A DNA stretch of 64,000 nt from Lomentospora prolificans (taxonomy: Eukaryota; Ascomycota; Sordariomycetes; Microascales; Microascaceae): positions 2,294,001 through 2,358,000 of the forward strand of contig JARFXM010000006.1 of NCBI GenBank assembly GCA_029532625.1. Direction: 5' to 3'. The notes beneath the pieces are model-generated. The model did not search any database. It had not been told where the DNA came from and worked only from the letters and a program-made list of their open reading frames with translations. The position numbers and the translations under genes were made by a program. Below are positions 12,320 through 21,823 of this stretch, piece by piece. Within the stretch, counting starts at the first letter, position 1; every line of letters begins with the position of its first letter.

Positions 12320-13121
12320 GGTGGTTTCGTTACCTGGTGGATGCGGGAAAGGGTTCGGTGGTGTGCGTCGAGGGTGGTGAGGGACGCGACGGTGCGCGTG
12401 GGTTAGGGGGGGGGGAAAATTGTATGGAGAGGGGAGGGGGAAATGGGATGCAATTAATTGTCTGCCAGCCAGCATGTGGCGGCTCTTGGGGAAATTTTTG
12501 GGCCTTGATTTGAAGATTCTGGGTTTGGGCTTCGGAGGTTGAATTGATTGATGCCGGCTGATTTAGCGGGTGAGCTGCAGGGCCCCAGGCAGCCTGGCGA
12601 GGCCACAGGCTCCTCCTAGCTTCGAGCCAGGCTGCAGCTGGCTGAATAATAGAGCCAGCCTCAAGTCAGTAAATGAAGATGTCGCCAGCTCCTGGTAACT
12701 CAAGCTTGGAATTGATCAAGGTATTTTGTCAGACTTGGTCCGTGCGAGCTCACCTGGCGCTCGAAATTTCGGAGAGCTTCAATGATGCACACAGGTCAGA
12801 TCAGATAAAGATTATTATGGCACCACTTTTTTTTCTTTTTTGGTTTGGTTTCCGTCCACAGGTCCTACATGCTGTACTTATTTTCTATGTTGGCGGGCCC
12901 CTTTAGTAATTTCCCTTCCGAGTCAAATTGAGACGTGAACATATACACGTTTGCCGCCTCACCTCTGATTCAATTGCGCGACGGGGATCTAGCTCATCCT
13001 AACCGCGTCCAATCGGCTTAATGCTCGGTTCTCGTGGATAGCTTCTCTTGAGCTCTTTCCCTTCTTGTGTATAACCGGATAAGAGCTGCCCAGCTCATCA
13101 AACTTCATCAGCCCACACACC
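12320..13121. other. Divergent promoter region, YAF9 / COQ11-like
   Basis: This 0.8-kb spacer separates two head-to-head start codons. It contains a dense cluster of GCTGGC/GCCAGC-type words at about 12550-12665 (for example AGCCAGGCTGCAGCTGGCTG at 12626-12645), which form overlapping short inverted repeats. I see no gene in it. Confidence 0.6.
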
Positions 13122-14053
13122 ATGTCTGCGGTCAAGAGGCTCGTAGTAGCCGGCGGGAACGGATTCCTCGGATCGCGCGTCTGCAAATTCGCCGTTGCGC
13201 GCGGCTGGGACGTAACATCCATTAGGCAAGCTCTCACACCTCATATGATCACATCTCAGTCTCAATCCAACTGACACTCACGACCAGCCGCTCCGGAGAA
13301 CCACGCTGGGATGCCGTAACCGCCTCCGCGGCACCTCCCCCGTGGGCCCACAAGGTCACCTGGGAACGCGCGGACATCCTCCGGCCTACCACCTACACCG
13401 CCCTCCTCAAGGATGCCGACTACGTCGTCCACTCCCTGGGCATCCTCCTCGAGGCCGACTACAAGGGCATTGTCCGCGGTACAGAGTCCCCTCTTGCCGC
13501 CATCCGCAAGTCCTTTTCCGCTTCCGTCGACCGCGGCGTCGACCCATTTGCCCGCAAGGAGGGCGAGGACATCAAGCCGCCGAATCCAAAGGACCAAATG
13601 TCGTACGAAATTATGAACCGCGATAGCGCCATTGCGCTGGCGAGGCACGCCGAGTCCAACAACGTCGGTACCTTTTGCTACGTTTCGGCCTTGGCCGGTC
13701 CGCCGGGCGTGCCGGCGCGGTACATTTCTACCAAGAGAGAGGCGGAGAGGGCCATTGCGGAGCATTTTCCTAAGATGAGGAACGTTTTTGTGAGGCCGCC
13801 TTTTATGTACGATGCGTCGAGGGGCGTTACGATGGGCATTGCTGCGGCGACGGGCGTGGGCACGCTGTTTAATGGGCTTACAAAGGGCGTCTTTGGGAAC
13901 TTGATGGGCGCGGGAGGCGTCAAGCCTCTCAAGGTCGATACCGTCGCCGAGGGTCTTGTGGAGGCGTTGGACGATGCAAACGTACATGGCCCCATCGAGA
14001 CGGAGCAGATTGAGGAACTTGCAACGAGGGCATGGAGGAGGGGGATGCTGTAA
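13122..14053 (+). CDS. COQ11: Coq11-type NAD(P)-binding atypical SDR (mitochondrial)
   Basis: Exons 13122..13225 and 13288..14053 encode 289 residues. The first residues (RLVVAGGNGFLGSRVCK) form a classic GxxGxxG dinucleotide-binding fold. DVTSISRSGEP, the ADILRPTTY segment, DADYVVHSLGILLEADYKG, MSYEIMNRDSAIALA, the YISTKREAE active-site Tyr/Lys region and VRPPFMYD all follow the yeast Coq11 (YLR290C) pattern. Coq11 is a mitochondrial matrix protein that associates with the coenzyme Q synthome and modulates Q synthesis; its reaction is not settled. The 62-bp intron begins with GC, not GT (AG|GCAAGC ... CTGAC ... ACCAG|C), and only this junction restores the conserved SISRSG sequence. The gene converges on SYF2, with 123 bp between the stop codons. 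The family call is firm; orthology to Coq11 is likely. Confidence 0.88.
13226..13287 (+). other. Non-canonical GC-AG intron in the COQ11-like gene
   Basis: The donor reads AG|GCAAGC and the acceptor ACCAG, with a CTGAC branch-like element 14 bases before the acceptor. The nearest GT donor upstream (GTAACA) would delete conserved residues and break the frame. The match of the donor flank to the strong AG|GCAAG form is what GC-AG introns usually need. Confidence 0.82.
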
Positions 14054-14176
14054 ATGTAGGGCGCCATGACGCGCAAATGTTTTTGTTTCATGTTCTATGT
14101 ATTACCACCGCAGACGAAGAAAAAAAAAACCATATAGACTGTAACAATACTATGATGAATTCACCTCCAACCATTA

Positions 14177-15118
14177 TCAAATCATGGTACCGCGCTCGAA
14201 ACTGTCCCGCAGATCGGCCGTGTACTTGTTGTAGAACCTCGCCAGCTTCTGGTTGAACTGCTTGTTCTTCTCGTTGATGTACGTGACATCGCCGTCGTCG
14301 CCATCCTTGGCCATCCTCTCCTTCCTCTTCTTCAGCCTCTGCTCCTCGGCCCTCCTCAAGTCATCCACAAGCCTATCAATAGCCGCTTTATCGGGCTTAT
14401 TCTCGGTAAACGTAGTCGAATCCTCCGTCGAGTAAAACGACCCGTCCTTATCCACGGCAATAAGCTCCCCGTCCTCCGTCTCGATGAGATCCAGCCCGCC
14501 GCTCGCCGCCGCCCTCTCAATGGCCTTCATCTTGTCCTTTTCATACCTCTCCATATCGGGCGCGATGTTGCGCAGCTGCCGCTTGTACACCTTGTTCGCC
14601 TCGGATGTGTAGTCGGCGAACAGGTTCCCGTCGCGCCGCGCCGCCTTCTTCTTCATCCTGCGATCCCACGACTCGCTCTCGTCGACGGTCCAGTCCCACG
14701 CGCGCTTGCGCTCAAAGTCGCCGCCCGCCTCCTCGATGTCGGCCTTGACGAGCTTGTGCGACGCGATGGCGTGCTTGCGCTGCAGGGAGGCCAGCTGCGA
14801 GGGGTCCTCCGTCACGCGTTGGGCTTCGCGGGTGGCGGCTTTGAAGTTTTCTTCGGAGGACGTCTTGGCGCGGGCTTTGAGGGCTTTGAAGCGCGCGAGG
14901 CGGTCCTTGGCCGAGAGGGCCGGTGCGGAGGGGCCTGCGGGGGTGGATGAGGATGGCGTGCTGGAGGAGGACGGTTTCGGTTCGGTGGGTTCTGAGGGCT
15001 CTTGGGGCGTGGGTTCCTCGGACGGTTCGTCAGCCGAAGCCTGCTCGGGGTTGCTGCTGGCTGCCTCGGGGTCGGGCTCCTCGCCGGCCTGGGTCTTTCT
15101 CTTTTTAGCGGGAGGCAT
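14177..15118 (-). CDS. SYF2: Pre-mRNA-splicing factor Syf2
   Basis: This is a single-exon frame of 313 residues starting MPPAKKRK. The SYF2 domain occupies about residues 85-310, with KDRLARFKALKARA, the KRAWDWTVDESESWDRRMKKK block, YTSEANKVYKRQLRNIAPDMERYEK and the C-terminal NEKNKQFNQKLARFYNKYT. Syf2 belongs to the Prp19-associated (NTC) machinery of the spliceosome, where it is an arm-like factor near Cef1 and Syf1 and supports Prp22/Prp17-dependent steps. The N-terminal 80 residues are Pro/Ser/Glu-rich and make the protein longer than the yeast and human versions (about 215-245 residues). Its start is divergent from the next gene, with 467 bp between the start codons. Confidence 0.94.
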   Translation of the reverse strand: MPPAKKRKTQAGEEPDPEAASSNPEQASADEPSEEPTPQEPSEPTEPKPSSSSTPSSSTPAGPSAPALSAKDRLARFKALKARAKTSSEENFKAATREAQRVTEDPSQLASLQRKHAIASHKLVKADIEEAGGDFERKRAWDWTVDESESWDRRMKKKAARRDGNLFADYTSEANKVYKRQLRNIAPDMERYEKDKMKAIERAAASGGLDLIETEDGELIAVDKDGSFYSTEDSTTFTENKPDKAAIDRLVDDLRRAEEQRLKKRKERMAKDGDDGDVTYINEKNKQFNQKLARFYNKYTADLRDSFERGTMI

Positions 15119-15585
15119 TTTGACTTGGCTCCGGCGCTTTGTCTTGCAATTTGGGTGGTTGTAATCCTACGGCGTTTTTTTTTTTCTCCTTTTGGGCGTA
15201 GAAATGCCGGGAGTGTTCCTGGATCGGCTTGGTCGTGGGTTTGGATGACGCCGTGACAAAAAAGAGACCTCAGGTCGTCTGCAAGGCTCGTGTCGAAAAA
15301 AGTTAATGTAACACTGGCAATCACCAGCCGCATTATTTCGATCAGCCACATTTGCAACGCTGGCCAGGATAGCTGACAGCCGTCGCCACCTCCTGCCAGC
15401 ATTCTGGTCTTCGCACCAAAATTTGGACCCACTCCTTGAGCGGAGCCGCAGTAATATTAGTCTTTCTCTAGATTCCAACCCAAAATCGCCAGCTTCAAAA
15501 TCCGGGGTAACCCCAGACTAAGTCTGCCAATGTACCCACCAAGACCAATCCGCTCCCATCCTTCGCCGACACTCCAGACGTTGAA
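15119..15585. promoter_or_regulatory. Divergent promoter, SYF2 / orphan mitochondrial gene
   Basis: This 467-bp spacer between head-to-head start codons must carry both promoters. It includes a T-rich run near 15175-15186 and GCCAGC/GCTGGC-type words near 15320-15380. I cannot assign specific transcription-factor sites. Confidence 0.55.
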
Positions 15586-17307
15586 ATGCGCAGGTCGCCG
15601 GCTTCTTCGAATCCCTTAAGGGGCCTGCCGCGACCTGCACCGGCGAAACCCTCGAATTTGCGCTCCCTCATCGACGCGCGGCCCAGCGACTCGGGGGCCG
15701 TCTCCTTGCCACATCTCACCCCTGCTCGAGCGGCGCTCGGGGCCACGTTGGAATGGCCAGCACCGAAACCGCGCCTACCCTACAGGGTCTTTGTGCAGAA
15801 GCCGAAGCCTAAGAAGACGTTTGCACCGAATCCGGATGTCGAGACGTACATGTTTAGCAATGCCGTTATCGACTTGATGGTCGAGGGCACGCGCGGAGTG
15901 AGGGACTACAATGAGAAGGACGAGTCGGCTCTGAAAGAGAGGTGGGGTTCTTTCTCGTCTAGGGCGGCTGAGAGGAGTCGGGAAAGGATATCAAAATACG
16001 TCGAGGAAGCGAACGAGGCCCTCAAGGTGTACGAGGACGTGTACCATGACCCTCATGCTAGCCACTGGCGGATACGAGAATCCGACGTGCTGGCGGCCGC
16101 GTTACGAGGCGGTCCGCCGGTACAGAACCCATGCCCAGGATCGGAAACTCCAACTTCCGCTCTGTATCCCGAGGTCTACACGTCGCTTCTACGCAAAAAC
16201 GGTATCCCTTCCATCATATGGGAGGACGATGGGGCCCTTCTCAGATGGGTGAGCACAAGGTCCGCTCACAACCTTCCTCCCTCCTCGGCCGTCTTGAGCC
16301 GCGACGACAAACGCGATGTCTACGAGTCCCCAGAAGACCTTCCCGGTCTTCTCCGCTTTTTATCCACGAGCCTAAAGTCGGGGGCTTCCATCTCGAGGTT
16401 AAAAGATGTGCAGGAGAAGTTGTACTACTCGCTACGACACAATTCTTTATCAGCCGAGTGCGCGACACCGTACAGGGTGCTCAGCCTTATCACAAACATA
16501 CGCCGGTGCCTTGAGGTTCAAGGCGCCTCTTTGGACCCGCGGCTTGCTTTGGTCGCCCTCGAACAGTCCGCTAAGGCGTTCCATTTGGAGTTTGTGGCGC
16601 ATTACCTTGGCCTCGCTCTAAGGAACGCATCAACTGCCGTGGATGGAGCCGATGCGAAGAAACTACTGCCCGAATACATATCCAGATCGCTAGAGGCCCT
16701 ATCGTCGTATCATGACGACGCTTCTATAACATCTCTCGATGAACCCTCAAAGAGAAGGATACTCAACCTTCTCGTGGGTGACCAATCGCATGATGCCGTT
16801 CCGCAAGCATCATTCCGTGATGTGATGGCTAAGCCATCGGTGCGAGAGGTTGCGTACGCGAGCTACATCGGATTCTTGGCAAGGCTGGGTGCGCTGAGGA
16901 CGCTATGGCATGAATGGGGCGAGTTATCTGCCCTGGAATCGGGGATGAACGAAGCGTACGAGCCACTACCCCGAGCGGACATCTTTGCGCGAAGCCTCCT
17001 TGGCGCGCACCATGTTGTCCTTGCGTATCCCGTCGATGCGGGGATCTCGAATGGCAGCTTCGCGGACAGCGTCGAATTGGACCTTGAGCCTCTGCCGGAG
17101 GAGCCAGAGCTAGCTGACGACAGTGCAGAGCATCTCGACAGCCACAGCGCAGAGGCACTCGGCGGTGACAATTCCCTCATGCCGATGCCGGAGACGCTAC
17201 CGGAGTTGGTGGCTGAAGCTTTGAACCACGGCTCTGCAGAGGAATCGATAGGCAGGGTCCAGGAGCTCATTGGTGGCGTGGTTAATAGTGCACAAGGGAC
17301 CTGGTAG
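15586..17307 (+). CDS. Hypothetical protein, probably mitochondrial, helical
   Basis: This is an intact single-exon gene of 573 residues with balanced, coding-like composition, starting at the first ATG of the frame. I do not recognise a named domain. The first 60 residues are rich in Arg, Ser, Pro and Ala with almost no acidic residues (RRSPASSNPLRGLPRPAP), as expected of a mitochondrial targeting sequence. This is followed by LPYRVFVQKPKPKKTF, a charged region with YEDVYHDPHASHWRIRESD, and a long helical C-terminal half containing Leu-rich segments of TPR/PPR-like spacing (YRVLSLITNIRRCLEVQG, AFHLEFVAHYLGLALRN). The last 80 residues are acidic. Function is unknown; a role in mitochondrial translation or RNA handling is only a guess from composition. 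It shares a divergent promoter with SYF2. Confidence 0.75.
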   Translation: MRRSPASSNPLRGLPRPAPAKPSNLRSLIDARPSDSGAVSLPHLTPARAALGATLEWPAPKPRLPYRVFVQKPKPKKTFAPNPDVETYMFSNAVIDLMVEGTRGVRDYNEKDESALKERWGSFSSRAAERSRERISKYVEEANEALKVYEDVYHDPHASHWRIRESDVLAAALRGGPPVQNPCPGSETPTSALYPEVYTSLLRKNGIPSIIWEDDGALLRWVSTRSAHNLPPSSAVLSRDDKRDVYESPEDLPGLLRFLSTSLKSGASISRLKDVQEKLYYSLRHNSLSAECATPYRVLSLITNIRRCLEVQGASLDPRLALVALEQSAKAFHLEFVAHYLGLALRNASTAVDGADAKKLLPEYISRSLEALSSYHDDASITSLDEPSKRRILNLLVGDQSHDAVPQASFRDVMAKPSVREVAYASYIGFLARLGALRTLWHEWGELSALESGMNEAYEPLPRADIFARSLLGAHHVVLAYPVDAGISNGSFADSVELDLEPLPEEPELADDSAEHLDSHSAEALGGDNSLMPMPETLPELVAEALNHGSAEESIGRVQELIGGVVNSAQGTW

Positions 17308-18910
17308 TTGAGGCAATTGCATGTCTCAGGGCTGAATGTCACGCGTGGACATGTGCTTATTATATCTATCGCCGGGTCGCCGCAGTTAGCAGTAGTTGGG
17401 TGACAAAGCAGCACACATGATGGTGAAGTAGATACCAAGGGAGTTGGTGTTCTTTTGGCAGTGGTGTCGTTCATGGCTTTTGAAGCCGTTCGTGTGGGAA
17501 CATCAGATCAAATACATGGTATGGTGGCTCTCGAGTCCTCGAGAAGGTATCCTGGATTCCAAACCCCTGCCTGCGCCGATCCGTGCAGTATAATATTATA
17601 TTATCCTGTCATATCTGACATACATAACAAATATATGGGTATTCTACCCTTTTTTTCTTTTTCTTTTTCCCTCTTTCCCTTGCGCCTCGAGGTTGGGGAC
17701 GAGAAAATCGACACTTCTTATTGTTTATGGGGTGCAATTGACATGTTTCTCGTTTCCCGGCCCTCGCGATATCCGTTACTCTTTCCACTCCCCGTCCTAC
17801 CAGAAGCTCGTATTATCATACCCTTTACATCCATGGCTCGATGGGGATCCTGCGTTGCTGGTACCACTCAGATGCGACCAGTGTCATATTGATCCGTCAG
17901 ACACACCTTTTCCCGCAAGCCCACTTTGTTACATGGACCAGCTCGGGTTCACCAACCTGTATTGCGACTTCTGGTGGCGTCTGCTGTACAACCAATACGG
18001 CATCAGCCCTCTTTCTCACCCAGCCTCCTTCCCGACAATGCATGCGAACAGCGTCTGGCGTCTGGTTGGCCGAAAGGCCATCTTTCAGCCCGACTGATTG
18101 GACGACATCCGGTTATTTTCGCACTGGAGGTTTGATACGGGACGTTCCCAAGTCATGGACCTGAACCAGGTTCCTCGTCCTTGCCCGCCCAACACACATG
18201 CACCACGTTTTTTTTCTCTTCTGAACCCCCCGCCCCTTCTCTCGCGACCCCGTTCCCCATTTTGAATCTGTGAGTCTCAGATTCGTGAGTTTTCCTTGGC
18301 TCGCTTTAGATATCGCCGTTCGGTATGTCTGCTACCCTTTATTGTAGGGCGACGAATCATGGAGTCCTACTTGGCATGAAGAAGCCCGCCTAGTCTGCGG
18401 TCAGCTCTCGCGGTGAGGATGATGATGACGGGGGGCGGGAAGCACGAGGCCCAACGGACTGGGGACGGCTCCCTTCCCAAAATGCGAGATGGGCCATCCG
18501 TGAGAAGGGTCTGACGATGGGAGGTTCCACGAGGGGATATTATGTCGCGCGGTGATCAAGTCTTTTGTCCTTGGACCAGAGTCCTGTTTTCTCCTTGGAG
18601 ATGTGATGTTACTCGAGAGAGTGCAAGCCCGCGAGAGTGCGGAATTCTGCCATGTCTGTTGCAACGGCTAGACGAGAAACAGTCCTAGACGACGGAATTT
18701 TGGCATTCCCTTGCTCGGCATGTATGCCCCCGGACAGGTAAGCTTGACCTTTCACGTCGCATCACCCACGACCAAGACGAAGGTGTGTCGCCCCGGTCCA
18801 ACCACCCAAGTACCGTTGCCAGCGCAAGCATCGCCCTCGCCGCCCGCAGCCTTGAGAGCATGGGTCATTTGCTCTTTCATCCACCCTCCCAATCTCCCAT
18901 AGGCCACCTG

Positions 18911-18954
18911 TCTCTCTCTCTCTCTCTCTCCCTCTCTCTCTTCATCTCTCTCTC
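18911..18954. repeat. Imperfect (CT)n microsatellite
   Basis: About 20 CT units are interrupted by a CC and a TTCA. They lie roughly 600 bp upstream of the kelch start codon, in its presumed promoter or leader. Confidence 0.9.
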
Positions 18955-19196
18955 AGGCGCACAGTGGAACCCTAGCAGCTCCAAGGTACAGAGAAAACCA
19001 ACGAGCCGGCGTTGTGCAATCCCCTTCCCGCTCACACCCAGTAAGAAGCTTCTAGGAACAGCCCGGCATCTCACCCATCGTGGGGACCCAAAAGAGCCTG
19101 GACCCCGGCGTGTACCTGAGAAAGCATCGTCCCTTGCTTATAGTCTCCGCTCTCACTCCCTCTCGCCCTCTTCTAAGCCCTTCACCGTTTCTTCTT

Positions 19197-19216
19197 CCCC
19201 CCCCCCCCCCCCCCCC
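19197..19216. repeat. C20 homopolymer
   Basis: Twenty consecutive C residues sit within a C/T-rich leader, about 320 bp before the kelch start codon. The exact length is prone to sequencing error. Confidence 0.9.
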
Positions 19217-19534
19217 TCTTCTTCCTCCACTGGTAGCTCTCCTCCTTTCATTTTCTCTTTTTTTCCCTTTTTTTTTCCTTGCTTGCTCCTTCTGCACTCG
19301 CTTGTTTTATTTTCGAGAGTGCTCAAGCCAAGGAGCCTTGCATGCCCTATATCTGCCGGCATATTACTACCCTACTTTTCAACTCCTTTGCCCTCTTCTT
19401 ATTCCACGCTCATTATCCCGCCCCGCAGCCGTTCGGGGCTCTTTTCAACGCATCGAGTAGGCTCGCCGGCCCGCACTCGCGGGAGCTGAACCCGCTCCAA
19501 TATTGTCCATGAATAGACTCCGCTCGTTCCCAAC

Positions 19535-21823
19535 ATGATATGGCTTCCCTGCCGCTCCGTCACGGGGACGACGGTCGCCAACGACGCTAGAAGCCGGACG
19601 AGTCATCGCCGCGGTAGCTCGCCTTCCTCGCTCGGACTGCTGCTGCTGCTGCTGCTCCTGCTTGCCAACGTCCAGCTGTCGTGGCAGCAGAACGACCCAG
19701 TCTCGAATTTCTGCCGCCGGTTCGGACACCAAACGGCGATTGTGGATGATAGGCTGTATATTGACGGCGGGTTCCTAAACTATAACCCGCTCGAGCAGTA
19801 TCCAGAGAATTACACAAGTATGTTGTTCCCTCCCTGCCTCCTCTTGAAACTATGCCACGAACTTTACCCCCCTCTTTCCCTAATAATATCGCTTGAACTA
19901 ACATGGCGTTCCCCCGCGGCCCCAGATGACTACCTCTTCTTCCACGACCTCTCCACCGTCGCCAGCTCCGGCATGCCCCAGCTCTATGCCAACCTGTCCA
20001 AAAACCGCACCGTGCCCTCCCTCCACGGCGGCGTCCTGTGGGGCGACTCCGTCAACAAGCGCCTGTACCAGTTCGGCGGCGAGGTCCACCGCGACCGGAC
20101 CACCCCCTTCCGCGGCGTCTACGCCTACGACATCCTCGCCGACCAGTGGGATTTCTTCTCGCTCGACCACGTCTCCCAGCCCGCCTCCACCGTCATCTAC
20201 CGCACCAGCTACGGCGCCGGCGTGGCCATCCCGGAGCGCGGAGAGGGCTACTACTACGGCGGGTGGGTGAGCAATCGCTCGGAGCCGAGCTGGGGCGATA
20301 CGCCCGTGGCGAATTCGTATCTCGTCAAATACGAGATGGACAAGAATCTATGGACAAATAGCTCCGGACCGCCGGACCGGATCGGCCGCGCTGAGGGGAG
20401 CATGGTGTATATCCCTGCGGGCGACGCCGGCATGCTGGTTTACTTGGGCGGCGTGCAGGACAAGTTTGGGAACGGGAGCGTCATCCAGGGCCAACCCATG
20501 GACGAGATTTTGTTATACGATGTGCTGAGCTTCAAGTGGTATAAGCAAAAGGCGTCCGGGGAGGTCCCGGACATGCGCAGCCGGTTCTGCTCGGGCGTCG
20601 CCTGGGCCCCGGACCGGTCCTCCTACAACATGTAAGTTTTTTCCTCTTTTTTTCTTTTCTTTTTCTTTTCCTCCCTTCCCCCGGTTCTACGTTTTTGGAC
20701 TAACACCTCGGTCCCCTCCCCAACCACAAGCTACCTCTACGGCGGCGCAGGAATGCCTCCCAACACCACGGGATTCGACGACATCTACATCCTCTCCCTC
20801 CCCTCGTTCACTTGGATCAAGCTCTACCCAAACGACACCTCCTCCACCGGCGAATACCCCCACCACAGCCTCTCGTGCAACATGCATCTCGACAGCGCCC
20901 AGATGCTCATCATCGGCGGCTCCTTCCCCGCCTCCGACATGTGCGACACCCCCGAGCAGTGGGGCGTCCACAACCTCGACACCGGCCGCCGCAATCCCGA
21001 CGAGGCCGTCTGGCAGCTCTACGACCCGGAAAAGAAGGGCTATACCCTACCTTTCGACGTCTGGGACGTCATCGGCGGAAGCGAAGCCGGCGCCAGCACG
21101 AAGAAGGAGCCGGACGACGGCTTCAGCAGCCCCGATCTCAAAGTGCTGCTCTCGCGAACGGCCTCCGCCGCCGCGAGGGAACCGACGCGCGACCTGGGCG
21201 GCGGCGACGATTCCGGAGGCGGTCTCTCCAAGGGCGCCATCGCCGGCATAGCGGTCGGCGGCGCAGCTGGCCTCATCGCCCTCGTAGCCCTCATCATCTT
21301 CCTCTTCCGCAAGAAGCGCGGCGGCGGCGGCTCCTCCTCATCCCACCACCACAACCACCAGCCGCAAATGTCGTTCGCCTCCCACAACGGCTATCCATCC
21401 CCTTACTACCCCGTCAACCCCATGAGCCCGGTCCCGCCGCCCTCCCCGCACGGCTACCACCACTACCACCTCCCGCCCGTCCCCGTGCAGACCTCGCCCA
21501 TCGAGCTCGCCGCCTCGCCGCCTCACCCGCCCACCACGCCGGGCACGCACGACGCGACGACGGCGACGCCCGACTCAGCCCACGCCAAGCTCGACAGCGC
21601 ATCCTGGACGCCAGATGGACACACGCGGTCGTACTCGACGCTGCAGGCCCACTCGCCGCATCCTACCAGCCCGGGCGCCAATACGGCGTATACGGGGAGC
21701 AGCGGGTTCGGTGGCGGCGAGATGGGCCCCGGGCGGCCGCAGGAGTTGAGTGCTACGCCGGGGTTCGAGAGGAGGAGGGATCGGGAGCCGCCGAGGATGC
21801 ACGAGACGTATTATCATGCATAA
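19535..21823 (+). CDS. Kelch-repeat single-pass membrane protein
   Basis: Exons 19535..19817, 19926..20631 and 20731..21823 encode 693 residues. Intron 1 (108 bp; GTATGT ... CTAAC ... CCCAG) and intron 2 (99 bp; GTAAGT ... CACAAG) have good consensus. After a 32-residue basic N-terminus comes a Leu-rich signal or anchor segment (about 33-50), then a lumenal or extracellular kelch beta-propeller (RRFGHQTAIVDDRLYIDGG, LYQFGGEVHR, YYYGGWVSN, LVYLGGVQDKF, YLYGGAG, MLIIGGSFPA) with several N-glycosylation sequons. A Gly-rich linker leads to a second hydrophobic segment (about residues 498-522, AIAGIAVGGAAGLIALVALI) with a basic stop-transfer RKKR. The tail of about 170 residues is Pro/His/Ser/Tyr-rich and disordered. 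This layout is common in filamentous fungi; its ligand and role are not known. A receptor-like or cell-surface sensor role is inference only. Confidence 0.85.

Larger units (their letters stand above)
17308..19534. other. Intergenic region and leader upstream of the kelch gene
   Basis: No gene is supported. The right half (about 18900-19440) is a long pyrimidine-rich leader with a CT microsatellite and a 20-base C run, and probably includes the 5' UTR of the kelch membrane protein. A TTTTTC-type tract lies at about 17640-17680. Open frames in this region are Ser/Pro/Leu-rich products of the pyrimidine bias. Confidence 0.55.

Noticed and set aside
13262..13987. 241-codon minus-strand frame over the Coq11-like gene
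   Set aside because: Arg/His-rich antisense shadow; the plus strand has the conserved SDR motifs.
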